Positions 1 to 6,467 of a stretch of 10,859 bases of DNA are shown one piece after another. This stretch comes from an uncultured Veillonella sp. (GTDB lineage: Bacteria > Bacillota > Negativicutes > Veillonellales > Veillonellaceae). The DNA lies in NCBI GenBank assembly GCA_900766125.1, contig CAAFUD010000224.1:1-10859 (forward strand). Direction: 5' to 3'. Made by a program: the position numbers and the translations under genes. Every line of letters starts with the position of its first letter. Position 1 is the first letter of the stretch. A model generated the notes under the pieces. That model saw only the letters and a program-made list of their open reading frames with translations. It did no database searches and had not been told where the DNA came from.

Positions 1-449
1 TCGTAACACTCAATCAACTGTTTTAAGCATGGATTTTCAGGATTATATACAATATCATCACCAAGCAACACAGCAAATGGTTCATCACCAATAAAGGCTT
101 TAGCACATAGTACAGCATCACCAAGACCACGTGGCGCCTTTTGGCGGATAAAGTGAACCTTAATATCTGCTAAATCCTTAATCATAGCCAACTGTTTATT
201 TTTACCTTGGCTTTGTAACAATAATTCTAATTCAACACTGCTATCGAAATGGTCTTCAATAGCACGTTTATTACGACCTGTAATGATTAGGATTTCTTCA
301 ATACCAGAATCTAGTGCTTCTTTCACAATATATTGGATAGCTGGTGTATCTACAATAGGAAGCATTTCCTTTGGTTGTGCTTTAGTAGCTGGTAAGAACC
401 GTGTACCAAAGCCAGCTGCTGGAATAACGGCCTTTCTAATACGTTGCAT
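1..449 (-). CDS. galU: UTP--glucose-1-phosphate uridylyltransferase, N-terminal part (runs off window)
   Basis: Makes UDP-glucose from UTP and glucose-1-phosphate in the cytoplasm, the glucosyl donor for LPS core, other surface glycans and nucleotide-sugar interconversion. The first 149 residues are present; the C-terminal part lies beyond base 1. The nucleotide-binding signature at residues 8-25 (AAGFGTRFLPATKAQPKE) is the classical GalU form, and it is followed by EMLPIVDTPAIQYIVKEAL. Further on are the GalU-like QKAPRGLGDAV segment and the LLGDD motif that holds the metal-binding aspartate. ATG at 449-447 has AGGAG six bases upstream (456-460). It begins 13 bases after the stop of the LptD-like gene, so the two are probably co-transcribed. 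RfbA-type thymidylyltransferases share the fold but have a different signature, so GalU is preferred. Confidence 0.95.
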   Translation of the reverse strand, partial: MQRIRKAVIPAAGFGTRFLPATKAQPKEMLPIVDTPAIQYIVKEALDSGIEEILIITGRNKRAIEDHFDSSVELELLLQSQGKNKQLAMIKDLADIKVHFIRQKAPRGLGDAVLCAKAFIGDEPFAVLLGDDIVYNPENPCLKQLIECY

Positions 450-462
450 AATTATCTCCTAA

Positions 463-2016
463 TTAAAAGTCTTTGCCAACAAATTTGATCTTCCATTGAT
501 CATTGTTGCTTCTATGAGCATCTTTATATGTCAAATACATATCAAAGGAATGCAAATCACGATGCCATGTATAGTACACAGAATCAATGTCCCCACTCAT
601 CATATTGGTTTTTACGCTTACAGAGAGGTCATCTAGACGAGTTAATTTATAGCTACCACCATAGATGAGTTCTTTTGGAAGCTCTGTCGTATCGAATCGA
701 TATGGAGAGTTGTTATAAGAAATATTACGTTGATTATAACTAACCCATACATTAGCACGATTTCCCACTTTAGATTGGAAACGAGCGCCCCAATAAGGCA
801 TGCTACGAATCGTACCATTATAACCATAATAATCTCGTTGGTAACCACCTAAGAAACGTAAATCTGCATTTTTCCAAAGCTTAATTGGATCATGAGATAC
901 TTCTGTATAATACTCTTTATGAGAACCTTTTACAGAACCCTCTTTCCAATAGCCCGCGTTTACACCACCACGTACAGTAACAGGAGATTTACCAACATGA
1001 TATGTATGAGTATCTAAACGAGCTTCACCAATCTTTTCTACCCATACAGTTTCATCGTTATACTCATTAGATTCTTTACTATAACCTATGGATGCAGTAG
1101 CCCAAGGCAAATAATGTCTATAGCCTACTTTTGGTTTAAATCCAGACTTTGAATACCAACGGTAATCAATATAGGCTTCACCATGCTTACCGATTGGATA
1201 CTCTGTACTACCATGCAAACCAATGCCATCATCACTACTATATGTAGGTTTTGGAACCAAGGAGAAAATACTAAATTTACCCTCTTTATCATGACGAAGG
1301 GATGCTGTATAAGAAGGCAAAGATAAAACCTTGAAGTTTTTAATATAGAAGGATGGTTTTTTGATAACTACTTTATCGCCAGGATATACCTTGATATCTT
1401 GACCTTCTACACGATAGTCAGGTGTATGTTTAAAAGCCATCGCATGTTTAGTGGTAACCATGCCTTTTTCCATATGACCAGTTTCACCATCAAATGTAGC
1501 ATTTTGCCCTTTTACATAGTAAGGGTCATTCCAACCAAAAGCTTGATCGGCTGTAAAATGGTGGTCACTAGTACGATATGTCATATTTTGACCTGTAATA
1601 TCCTTAGATTTACCGCCATTTTCTAAAAAGCGATATCCACCAACAGTACGATATTCTGTAGTTTTCGTATTACCTTCTATACGCGGAGACATCAAAGTTT
1701 GATTACCTTGAGTCACTACTACATCACCTTGTGCATATACATCACCAGTGGACCCTGTATAGGACATTTTATCTGCATCAATACGAGTCGGCAACTGTTC
1801 TGTAGGTTGAGCAGGCTTTGCCTTTTCACCACGACGTACAACACGGATATTACTATTGTCAGGTGTAGATGCTTTAGAGATTTCTCCAAGATAGGATTGA
1901 TCAACGCTATCCAATTGATCTTGATATACCGTAGTTGACTCTGTAGCGGCCCATACTGGTTGTGCTAAACAGAAAACACATGCCGCTGCCAGCCATTGTA
2001 CTTTACGTTTCCTCAT
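463..2016 (-). CDS. lptD: LptD/OstA-like outer-membrane LPS assembly protein (compact form)
   Basis: Probable outer-membrane translocon that inserts lipopolysaccharide into the outer leaflet. The 517-aa product has a signal peptide (residues 1-23, cleavage predicted after VWA). A linker leads to an OstA/LptA-like jelly-roll around residues 78-215 (DADKMSYTGSTGDVYAQGDV is the typical opening). Next come the LptD-type junction YPGDKVVIKKPSFYI (211-225) and LPSY (233-236), then a barrel of alternating aromatic strands from about residue 255 to a terminal Phe, as expected for Bam-inserted proteins. It is much shorter than E. coli LptD (about 780 aa), and the mature part has no cysteine, so the disulfides known from E. 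coli cannot form. GAGGAG lies 11 bases before ATG, rather far. It lies 37 bases after the repeat-protein gene and 13 before galU. The family call rests on motifs; a related OstA-barrel protein with another substrate is possible. Confidence 0.7.
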   Translation of the reverse strand: MRKRKVQWLAAACVFCLAQPVWAATESTTVYQDQLDSVDQSYLGEISKASTPDNSNIRVVRRGEKAKPAQPTEQLPTRIDADKMSYTGSTGDVYAQGDVVVTQGNQTLMSPRIEGNTKTTEYRTVGGYRFLENGGKSKDITGQNMTYRTSDHHFTADQAFGWNDPYYVKGQNATFDGETGHMEKGMVTTKHAMAFKHTPDYRVEGQDIKVYPGDKVVIKKPSFYIKNFKVLSLPSYTASLRHDKEGKFSIFSLVPKPTYSSDDGIGLHGSTEYPIGKHGEAYIDYRWYSKSGFKPKVGYRHYLPWATASIGYSKESNEYNDETVWVEKIGEARLDTHTYHVGKSPVTVRGGVNAGYWKEGSVKGSHKEYYTEVSHDPIKLWKNADLRFLGGYQRDYYGYNGTIRSMPYWGARFQSKVGNRANVWVSYNQRNISYNNSPYRFDTTELPKELIYGGSYKLTRLDDLSVSVKTNMMSGDIDSVYYTWHRDLHSFDMYLTYKDAHRSNNDQWKIKFVGKDF

Positions 2017-2053
2017 GGTTACTAGAACTCCTCTTGCTTTAAGAATTTGTTAA

Positions 2054-3172
2054 TTATTGATTACGCTTTACAACTACGATAGGTTGAGAAACATTTTCTA
2101 CTTGCTCTTCTTGTTCTTCTACTGCTGCTGGTTCCTCTGTTGTTGTTTCATTTTCATCAACAGCCGCTTCATTAGTATCTACAGTTTCTTCAGATTCATC
2201 TGCTGCATTCGGTACAGTTACAGCTTCAGCCAATTCATCATCACTATGAGCCAAACCGTCACCACCAATTACAAGACCTTGAATTGTTACAGAATCTTGA
2301 GGTTGTACATAAATTGTTGCACCAGCAGGGTACTCAATATTTTTCCCCTTAACAAAAGCGCCACCTACTAAACCTACCGGTCCAAGTAAAACAGCACCAG
2401 CTACGGATGCACCTGCAGCTTTTACTTCATTACGAGTTTTGTCTTTAGCTTCTTTACCTTGTACAGCAGTGAATTCTGTACCATCGATAGCAGGAATAGT
2501 ATCAAATGTAATATCTAATGCACCATTACGACCAAAGGAACGAGCCTTTTTCAAAGAAGTAATTGTACCAGAACCTACTGTACCTGCAGGAACTAATAAC
2601 ACATTGCCATCCATAACATTTTCAGCTACTGTGAAAGCAACAGTGTCGCCTTCATGGCTAGTTTTTGAAGAAACAGCATCATTCAATGTAACTTTGAAAA
2701 CTTGGTTGCCAGCTAATGTACCCACTTGATTTGTGAGCGTTACATTGCTGCCATATACTTTTGTTTTTAAAGAAATGATACGTTTTTGTAAAGAGCCACT
2801 ACCAATACGACCATTAACGCTACGTTCCATCTTTTCTACACGATCAACAAGAGAACCTGCATTAATGCTATTTTGATATGTATATTCAAGTGCGTCCATT
2901 TCTTCGCGCAAAGAAATATTTGTGCCGCTACCTTCTACGGAGTTATAAAGGGAATCGACACGTTTGCTCAATGTAGCAGAATTGCCATTGAAACCAGTAC
3001 CATACACGGTTTCATCAAGTTGATTAATGCGGTCCACTACAGCACCATCTTGTACAGCGCCATATACAGTAGTTTCTAAAACATTTGTTTTTTCTGTAAC
3101 TGTACCAGGAGCAGCAAACGCAGTGCCTGAAATCAAGGATGCCATTAAAAGTGTAAGTACTTGCTTCTTCAT
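2054..3172 (-). CDS. Exported repeat protein with beta-rich domain, glycine-rich segment and acidic tail; function unknown
   Basis: I do not recognise a named family. The 372-aa product has a clear signal peptide (MKKQVLTLLMASLISGTAFA, residues 1-20). Residues about 28-150 are six degenerate repeats of 18-23 aa. A beta-rich domain follows (about 158-240), containing GDTVAFTVAENV, LLVPAGTVGSGTI and a SFGRNGALDITFDTI stretch. Next is a glycine/alanine-rich hydrophobic segment (253-275) that could be a membrane hairpin or glycine zipper. A second short beta stretch (281-302) and a very acidic Glu/Thr/Ala tail (about 311-360) end in VVVKRNQ. The layout suggests a periplasmic or outer-membrane-associated structural protein. 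An in-frame GTG twelve bases upstream is rejected as start because its next codons are the GGAGGA ribosome site; ATG at 3172 has GGAGG at five bases. The lptD-like gene follows after 37 bases, which suggests an envelope role. Confidence 0.8.
   Translation of the reverse strand: MKKQVLTLLMASLISGTAFAAPGTVTEKTNVLETTVYGAVQDGAVVDRINQLDETVYGTGFNGNSATLSKRVDSLYNSVEGSGTNISLREEMDALEYTYQNSINAGSLVDRVEKMERSVNGRIGSGSLQKRIISLKTKVYGSNVTLTNQVGTLAGNQVFKVTLNDAVSSKTSHEGDTVAFTVAENVMDGNVLLVPAGTVGSGTITSLKKARSFGRNGALDITFDTIPAIDGTEFTAVQGKEAKDKTRNEVKAAGASVAGAVLLGPVGLVGGAFVKGKNIEYPAGATIYVQPQDSVTIQGLVIGGDGLAHSDDELAEAVTVPNAADESEETVDTNEAAVDENETTTEEPAAVEEQEEQVENVSQPIVVVKRNQ
2723..3091 (-). repeat. Six tandem degenerate protein repeats (LxxxVYG...L..RV type)
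   Basis: Within the exported protein, residues 28-150 divide into six units with openings VLETTVYG, QLDETVYG, SLYNSVEG, ALEYTYQN, KMERSVNG and SLKTKVYG. Each is followed by a Gly/Ser/Asn-rich turn and a closing helix such as VVDRI, LSKRV, LREEM, LVDRV, LQKRI or LTNQV. Units are 18-23 residues long. The heptad-like hydrophobic spacing suggests short helices or a segmented coiled coil interrupted by Gly turns. The repeat is visible only at protein level; DNA copies have diverged. Confidence 0.75.
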
Positions 3173-3195
3173 AAATTCCTCCACAACGTATCTAA

Positions 3196-3212
3196 TGTAT
3201 AACTGTTATACA
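3196..3212. promoter_or_regulatory. Perfect 8-bp dyad, possible operator ahead of the repeat-protein gene
   Basis: TGTATAAC-T-GTTATACA is a perfect inverted repeat with a one-base centre, 24 bases upstream of the ATG at 3172 and 15 bases from the ribosome site. It lies just past the hairpin at 3216-3247. Size and symmetry fit a dimeric repressor site, or a palindromic promoter region (TATAAC and TATACA resemble -10 boxes), but I see no good -35 at the right distance. Function is inferred from position only. Confidence 0.35.
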
Positions 3213-3215
3213 ACA

Positions 3216-3247
3216 GAATAAGCACGGGCCTAAGACCGTGCTTATTC
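3216..3247 (-). terminator. 12-bp perfect stem-loop between two envelope genes, probable (weak) terminator or attenuator
   Basis: Arms GAATAAGCACGG (3216-3227) and CCGTGCTTATTC (3236-3247) pair perfectly around an 8-base loop. It lies 33 bases after the stop of the 148-aa gene and upstream of the repeat-protein gene. The expected run of U after the stem is poor (TGTTGTATAAC), although the stem itself closes with A/T pairs. It may therefore terminate partially, act as a processing signal, or work in both directions. Confidence 0.5.
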
Positions 3248-3280
3248 CCTGAGTCTACTATTTTATATGCTCAGTGGCCA

Positions 3281-3727
3281 TTAAATTTTCAAATCGATAA
3301 TAGCAGATACACCTACGCCTTGAACACGAGATGCACCAACTGGGTTTGTGCTATCAACTGGTACTAAACCTTTTACACGAACCATACCGTTAAAGCTACC
3401 TTCAACTTGAGCAACCGCTTTAACTTGTTCAATGCTAGATGCTGGACCAGTTACTTGAGCAGCACCAATATAACCTTTTGTACCAATACTAATGATAGGT
3501 ACAACTTTAGTTGTGTACTCTGTGCTTAAGTTATTTTGTTTCAATAATTTATTTAAGAAAGAGTCAATTTGAGGACCGAATTTATTGATAACAATACCGA
3601 TGCCACCAATTTTAGCTGCACCACCAAGAATACTGCTAAGGCCGCCAGCTTGAGTAGTCAAGATGCCACCAAATGCAGTTGTAGTTAAACAAATCCCTAG
3701 AACAGCTGTAATAATCTTCTTTTTCAT
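3281..3727 (-). CDS. Small secreted protein of unknown function
   Basis: I do not recognise the family. The 148-aa product starts with a Lys-rich signal peptide and a hydrophobic core (residues 4-26, possible cleavage after TTQA at residue 27). It has no lipobox, so it is expected to be soluble in the periplasm or peripherally membrane-bound. After it comes a Gly-rich apolar stretch (28-48, GGLSSILGGAAKIGGIGIVI), a short helix (about 51-66), and then a beta-rich half with valines at alternating positions (TTKVVPIISIG, KAVAQVEG, MVRVKGLVPVD) ending in GVGVSAIIDLKI. The glycine-rich stretch could contact membrane. ATG at 3727 has AGGAGG eight bases upstream. It is set apart from the next gene by a stem-loop and has a long 5' region of its own, so it may be transcribed separately and strongly. 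Confidence 0.8.
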   Translation of the reverse strand: MKKKIITAVLGICLTTTAFGGILTTQAGGLSSILGGAAKIGGIGIVINKFGPQIDSFLNKLLKQNNLSTEYTTKVVPIISIGTKGYIGAAQVTGPASSIEQVKAVAQVEGSFNGMVRVKGLVPVDSTNPVGASRVQGVGVSAIIDLKI

Positions 3728-3816
3728 AATAAGCCTCCTATAGATACTTATATTTTAACAAATTCTATACATAGATTCTAGTGAAAGTATAAGAACTTAC
3801 ACATAAAGATACTAGC

Positions 3817-3844
3817 ATTGTATAAAAGTCCGATGAACAATCAA
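3817..3844 (-). promoter_or_regulatory. Candidate promoter (proximal) for the small secreted protein gene
   Basis: On the minus strand, TTGATT (3839-3844) and TACAAT (3817-3822) are separated by 16 bases. Both are good sigma-70/sigma-A matches (4/6 and 5/6). Transcription would begin near 3810, giving a leader of about 83 bases. Confidence 0.4.
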
Positions 3845-3867
3845 TGAATTTTACACAACTTAATTTA

Positions 3868-3896
3868 ATACTACTATCCTAAAAGATTATTGTCAA
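3868..3896 (-). promoter_or_regulatory. Candidate promoter (distal) for the small secreted protein gene
   Basis: On the minus strand, a perfect TTGACA -35 (3891-3896) stands exactly 17 bases from TAGTAT (3868-3873, 4/6). The leader would be about 135 bases. It may act alone or together with the proximal candidate. Confidence 0.45.
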
Positions 3897-3985
3897 CATC
3901 TACTATTCTTCACAATCTATAAGTACAAAAATTCTTTTTATACATATAAAATCAGCTAAATATAAAATAATCTTAGTCTATATAA

Positions 3986-4993
3986 TTAGCAGATACGAGG
4001 AACTTGATCTTCACCTAACAAATCAATTAAACGGACACCACCAATTGCGGTTTGTAAGCCAACCTTGCCAATATTTTTATCTAATGTTTTACCGATTAAT
4101 ACAGCTTCTTTACCTTCTTCAAAGCCACGAAGAATAGATAAAACTTCATCAGTAACCGATGGGTCCACCACAAGCACTACCTTACCTTCATTGGCTAAAT
4201 ATAATGGATCATACCCTAAAATATCACAAACAGATTGCACTTCAGCGTGAACCGGTATAGCTGCTTCGTCTACCTTAATACCAACTTGACTTTGGTCTGC
4301 AATTTCTTTTAAAACAGTACCTAAACCACCACGTGTTGGATCTCGCAATAGAGCCACTTGAGGCCCCACTTTATCAAGTACGGCATGAACCATATTGTTT
4401 AAAGGGGCACAGTCAGTTTTTAAAGAATCAGATAGGTCTAATCCAAACCGTTGTCCCATAACAGCAATAGAATGATCCCCTATAGCACCAGATAAGATAA
4501 CATCCATTCCCGATTTTACGCGATGTGGACCAATATCTACCCCTGTTGGAATCATACCAATCCCCGCAGTATTTATGTAGATTTTGTCTACCTCACCCTT
4601 TTTGACAACCTTAGTATCTCCTGTAACAATTTGTACATTTGCAGTTTTTGCCATATCTGACATAGTATGAAGGATTTCATCTAACTCATTAAAGGCAAGG
4701 CCTTCTTCTAAAATGAGCCCACAACTCAAGTATTGTGGAATAGCACCATTCATAGCTAAATCATTCACTGTACCACATACAGCTAATTTACCAATATTTC
4801 CGCCAGGGAAAAACGCTGGTTGTACTACATAGGAATCTGTAGAGAACGCCATACGTCCTGCTGTAACGGGAAATTGAGCACCATCGTGTAAAGGAGCCAA
4901 TAAATCATTTGTAAAATATTTCAAAATAAAACGCTCGGTCAACTCATGACTAAATCGACCACCGTTTCCATGGACTAAGCGAACTCGCTCCAT
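3986..4993 (-). CDS. hypE: Hydrogenase maturation protein HypE (carbamoyl dehydratase)
   Basis: Accepts a carbamoyl group from HypF on its C-terminal cysteine and dehydrates it with ATP to a thiocyanate, the source of the cyanide ligands of [NiFe]-hydrogenase. The 335-aa product has the PurM/AIR-synthase-like ATP-binding features: STDSYVVQPAFFPGGNIGKLAVCGTV region, NDLAMNGA, GDTKVV and RDPTRGGLGTVL. It ends with PRIC, which carries the essential acceptor cysteine. An upstream in-frame start would add 19 residues inside hypD. The ATG at 4993 is preferred because GGGAGGA lies six bases upstream and the protein then starts MERVRLVHGNGG, near the conserved family start. It begins one base after the hypD stop (TAA-T-ATG), so translational coupling is likely. 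It is the last gene of the hyp group here. Confidence 0.96.
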   Translation of the reverse strand: MERVRLVHGNGGRFSHELTERFILKYFTNDLLAPLHDGAQFPVTAGRMAFSTDSYVVQPAFFPGGNIGKLAVCGTVNDLAMNGAIPQYLSCGLILEEGLAFNELDEILHTMSDMAKTANVQIVTGDTKVVKKGEVDKIYINTAGIGMIPTGVDIGPHRVKSGMDVILSGAIGDHSIAVMGQRFGLDLSDSLKTDCAPLNNMVHAVLDKVGPQVALLRDPTRGGLGTVLKEIADQSQVGIKVDEAAIPVHAEVQSVCDILGYDPLYLANEGKVVLVVDPSVTDEVLSILRGFEEGKEAVLIGKTLDKNIGKVGLQTAIGGVRLIDLLGEDQVPRIC

Positions 4994-4994
4994 A

Positions 4995-6113
4995 TTAATC
5001 CTCCCACGTCGATCCACCACTGGAATAACCATATTTATACCATGCAGCACAACTACCTTCTACAGATACCATGCAGGCACCAACTGGATGGTCAGCAGTA
5101 CAACTTTTACCAAACAATGGACATTCACTCGGTTTAATAAGACCTTGCAATACACGGCCACATTGACAACCCTTCGGATCAAGAGAAGGTCGTTCAAGAT
5201 GGATAGGTAATGCACGTTCTACATCATAGGCTGCATATTCGTCCTTTAATCTTAAACCAGAATTTGGAATGACACCTATACCACGCCACGCATCATCACA
5301 TACATCATATACCTCTTTGATCATCGCTTGCGCTACGGGATTACCCTTCTGCATAACTACAGAATGATATGTATTTCCTACTATAAAATTACTAGTTTTT
5401 CGTTGCTCTAAAATATTTGCTATAGCAGACAAAATTTCAAGTCCATCAAAACCAGCAATACATGATGGTATGTGATATTCTTCAGGTAAAAATTGATATG
5501 GTTCTTCTCCGATAATAACACTCACATGACCCGGCAAAATAAAACCATCAATATGACCTTCTTGTTTATCTAATAAAGCTCGCAATGCAGGAGGCACTAA
5601 TTTATGAGATACAAGGAAGAAAACATTCTTCAGTCCTGCTGCGTGAACTGCTTTTACAGTTGCACAAATAACGGCAATAGTCGTTTCAAAACCTATGGCT
5701 AAAAATACGATTTTCTTTTCCGGATATTTCTTACTAAGTTCTACTACCTCTAAAGGCGTATAAATTACATGGATATGCGCGCCCTTTGTTTGAGCTTCAC
5801 TAAGACTACTATAACTACCTGGCACCTTTAACATATCCCCAAAGGTTGCAATAATAACATCATCACGTTCAGCATAAGCCAAAGCCTTATCCATATACGT
5901 TTGATCCGTTACACATACAGGACATCCTGGTCCACTAACAAGTTCAATGCCACTTGGCAATAACTGACGAAGACCTTCACGGAAAATCGATACAGTATGT
6001 GTACCACAAACCTCCATAAGTCTCACGGTTTCCCCTGGCTTATGAAGAGCATTGATACGTTTTAACAATGCATCAGCACTGTTCTGCTTTTCCTGCAAAG
6101 TAAGCTTCTTCAA
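4995..6113 (-). CDS. hypD: Hydrogenase maturation protein HypD (Fe-(CN)2CO assembly, iron-sulfur protein)
   Basis: With HypC it forms the scaffold on which iron receives its CN and CO ligands before delivery to the hydrogenase large subunit. The 372-aa length is almost equal to E. coli HypD. Signature motifs are present: MEVCGTHT with Cys36, GPGCPVC with Cys64 and Cys67 (Fe-binding and redox thiols), GFETT (141-145), and the C-terminal cysteine cluster that carries the [4Fe-4S] centre (Cys316, 318, 331, 338, 347, 355). The first possible start is TTG at 6113, directly after an in-frame stop; AAGGAG lies about ten bases upstream. This gives a 41-base overlap with hypC. No ATG precedes the conserved core, so a TTG start is likely. 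A second TTG five codons downstream is less well placed. Confidence 0.95.
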   Translation of the reverse strand: MKKLTLQEKQNSADALLKRINALHKPGETVRLMEVCGTHTVSIFREGLRQLLPSGIELVSGPGCPVCVTDQTYMDKALAYAERDDVIIATFGDMLKVPGSYSSLSEAQTKGAHIHVIYTPLEVVELSKKYPEKKIVFLAIGFETTIAVICATVKAVHAAGLKNVFFLVSHKLVPPALRALLDKQEGHIDGFILPGHVSVIIGEEPYQFLPEEYHIPSCIAGFDGLEILSAIANILEQRKTSNFIVGNTYHSVVMQKGNPVAQAMIKEVYDVCDDAWRGIGVIPNSGLRLKDEYAAYDVERALPIHLERPSLDPKGCQCGRVLQGLIKPSECPLFGKSCTADHPVGACMVSVEGSCAAWYKYGYSSGGSTWED

Positions 6114-6324
6114 GTTCTTCTAGCTCCTTAAAGGCCTCTAATGTTTTTTGTGCCTCTTCTTCATCAACAATTTGTACAGCAAAACCTGCATGGACTAACA
6201 ACCAGTCCCCTACCTTTGCTTCTGGTACGAGGAGTAAGCTGCAGTCACGGGTAGCACCTGTTAATTCTACAGTGCCAATAACATCATTCACAGCTACTAA
6301 CTGTGCTGGTACAGCTAAGCACAT
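6073..6324 (-). CDS. hypC: Hydrogenase maturation chaperone HypC
   Basis: A small chaperone that holds the iron centre with HypD and then binds the hydrogenase large-subunit precursor. The 83-aa product begins MCLAVP, with the invariant Cys2 that binds iron once Met is removed. It has the family segments TRDCSLLLVPEAKVGDWLLV and VHAGFAVQIVDEEEA with the conserved histidine, and a charged Glu-rich helix at the end. ATG at 6324 has AAGGAGA seven bases upstream. Its 3' end overlaps hypD by 41 bases in another frame. HypG is the E. coli paralogue with the same motifs, but only one copy is visible here. Confidence 0.96.
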   Translation of the reverse strand: MCLAVPAQLVAVNDVIGTVELTGATRDCSLLLVPEAKVGDWLLVHAGFAVQIVDEEEAQKTLEAFKELEELEEAYFAGKAEQC

Positions 6325-6413
6325 ATTATCTCCTTATATATTACTTTAATAACAAATTCTATAAGTTTACTTTTATGTAAGCAAACTCATTATATATAAA
6401 TATTTCTAATATT

Positions 6414-6422
6414 ATTGTATCA
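6414..6422 (-). promoter_or_regulatory. Candidate extended -10 promoter for hypCDE
   Basis: On the minus strand, TGATACAAT is an extended -10 element (TGN plus TACAAT, 5/6). The -35 region is poor, as is common with extended -10 promoters. Transcription would start near 6407, with a leader of about 83 bases before hypC. The 143-bp gap between hypF and hypC (6325-6467) is otherwise AT-rich and without an ORF. hypCDE could also be reached by read-through from hypF, as no strong terminator is seen. Confidence 0.4.
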
Positions 6423-6448
6423 CAATTATAGTATTTATTAAGTGATAC
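6417..6448. promoter_or_regulatory. GTATCAC-N18-GTGATAC inverted repeat overlapping the hypC promoter candidate
   Basis: Perfect 7-bp half-sites at 6417-6423 and 6442-6448, with centres 25 bp apart. The half-site nearest hypC overlaps the extended -10 box, so a protein bound here could block or reposition polymerase. It could also be a hairpin at the end of the hypF transcript, though no U-run follows. No regulator family can be named. Confidence 0.3.
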
Positions 6449-6467
6449 TAGCTACAAGAGTATATAA

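Larger units (their letters stand above)
3728..3985. other. AT-rich intergenic region between hypE and the small secreted protein gene
   Basis: These 258 bases hold no ORF of note. Two minus-strand promoter candidates lie inside (listed separately). Just after the hypE stop there is only a weak interrupted A/T hairpin without a proper U-run, so no convincing terminator for the hyp genes is seen. Confidence 0.6.

Noticed and set aside
3173..3184. Upstream GTG start for the repeat protein (extra Met-Glu-Glu-Phe)
   Set aside because: These codons are the GGAGGA ribosome site of the ATG at 3172, which starts a classical signal peptide.
1399..3221. Several plus-strand ORFs of 60-104 codons over the envelope genes, including a Cys/Phe/Tyr-rich one at 2057-2371
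   Set aside because: They are antisense shadows of well-supported genes. The odd composition at 2057-2371 is the complement of the Glu/Thr-rich tail, and none has a convincing ribosome site.
3945..3985. A/T hairpin after hypE considered as terminator
   Set aside because: The stem is interrupted (about 5 plus 4 pairs), has little GC and lacks a clear U-run.
4994..5050. 19-residue extension of HypE into hypD
   Set aside because: ATG at 4993 has a strong ribosome site at good spacing and gives the conserved HypE start.
6364..6387. AGTTTAC/GCAAACT inverted repeat in the hypC leader as a riboswitch
   Set aside because: It is one short stem with a G-T pair and a 10-base loop. No known aptamer pattern is visible.
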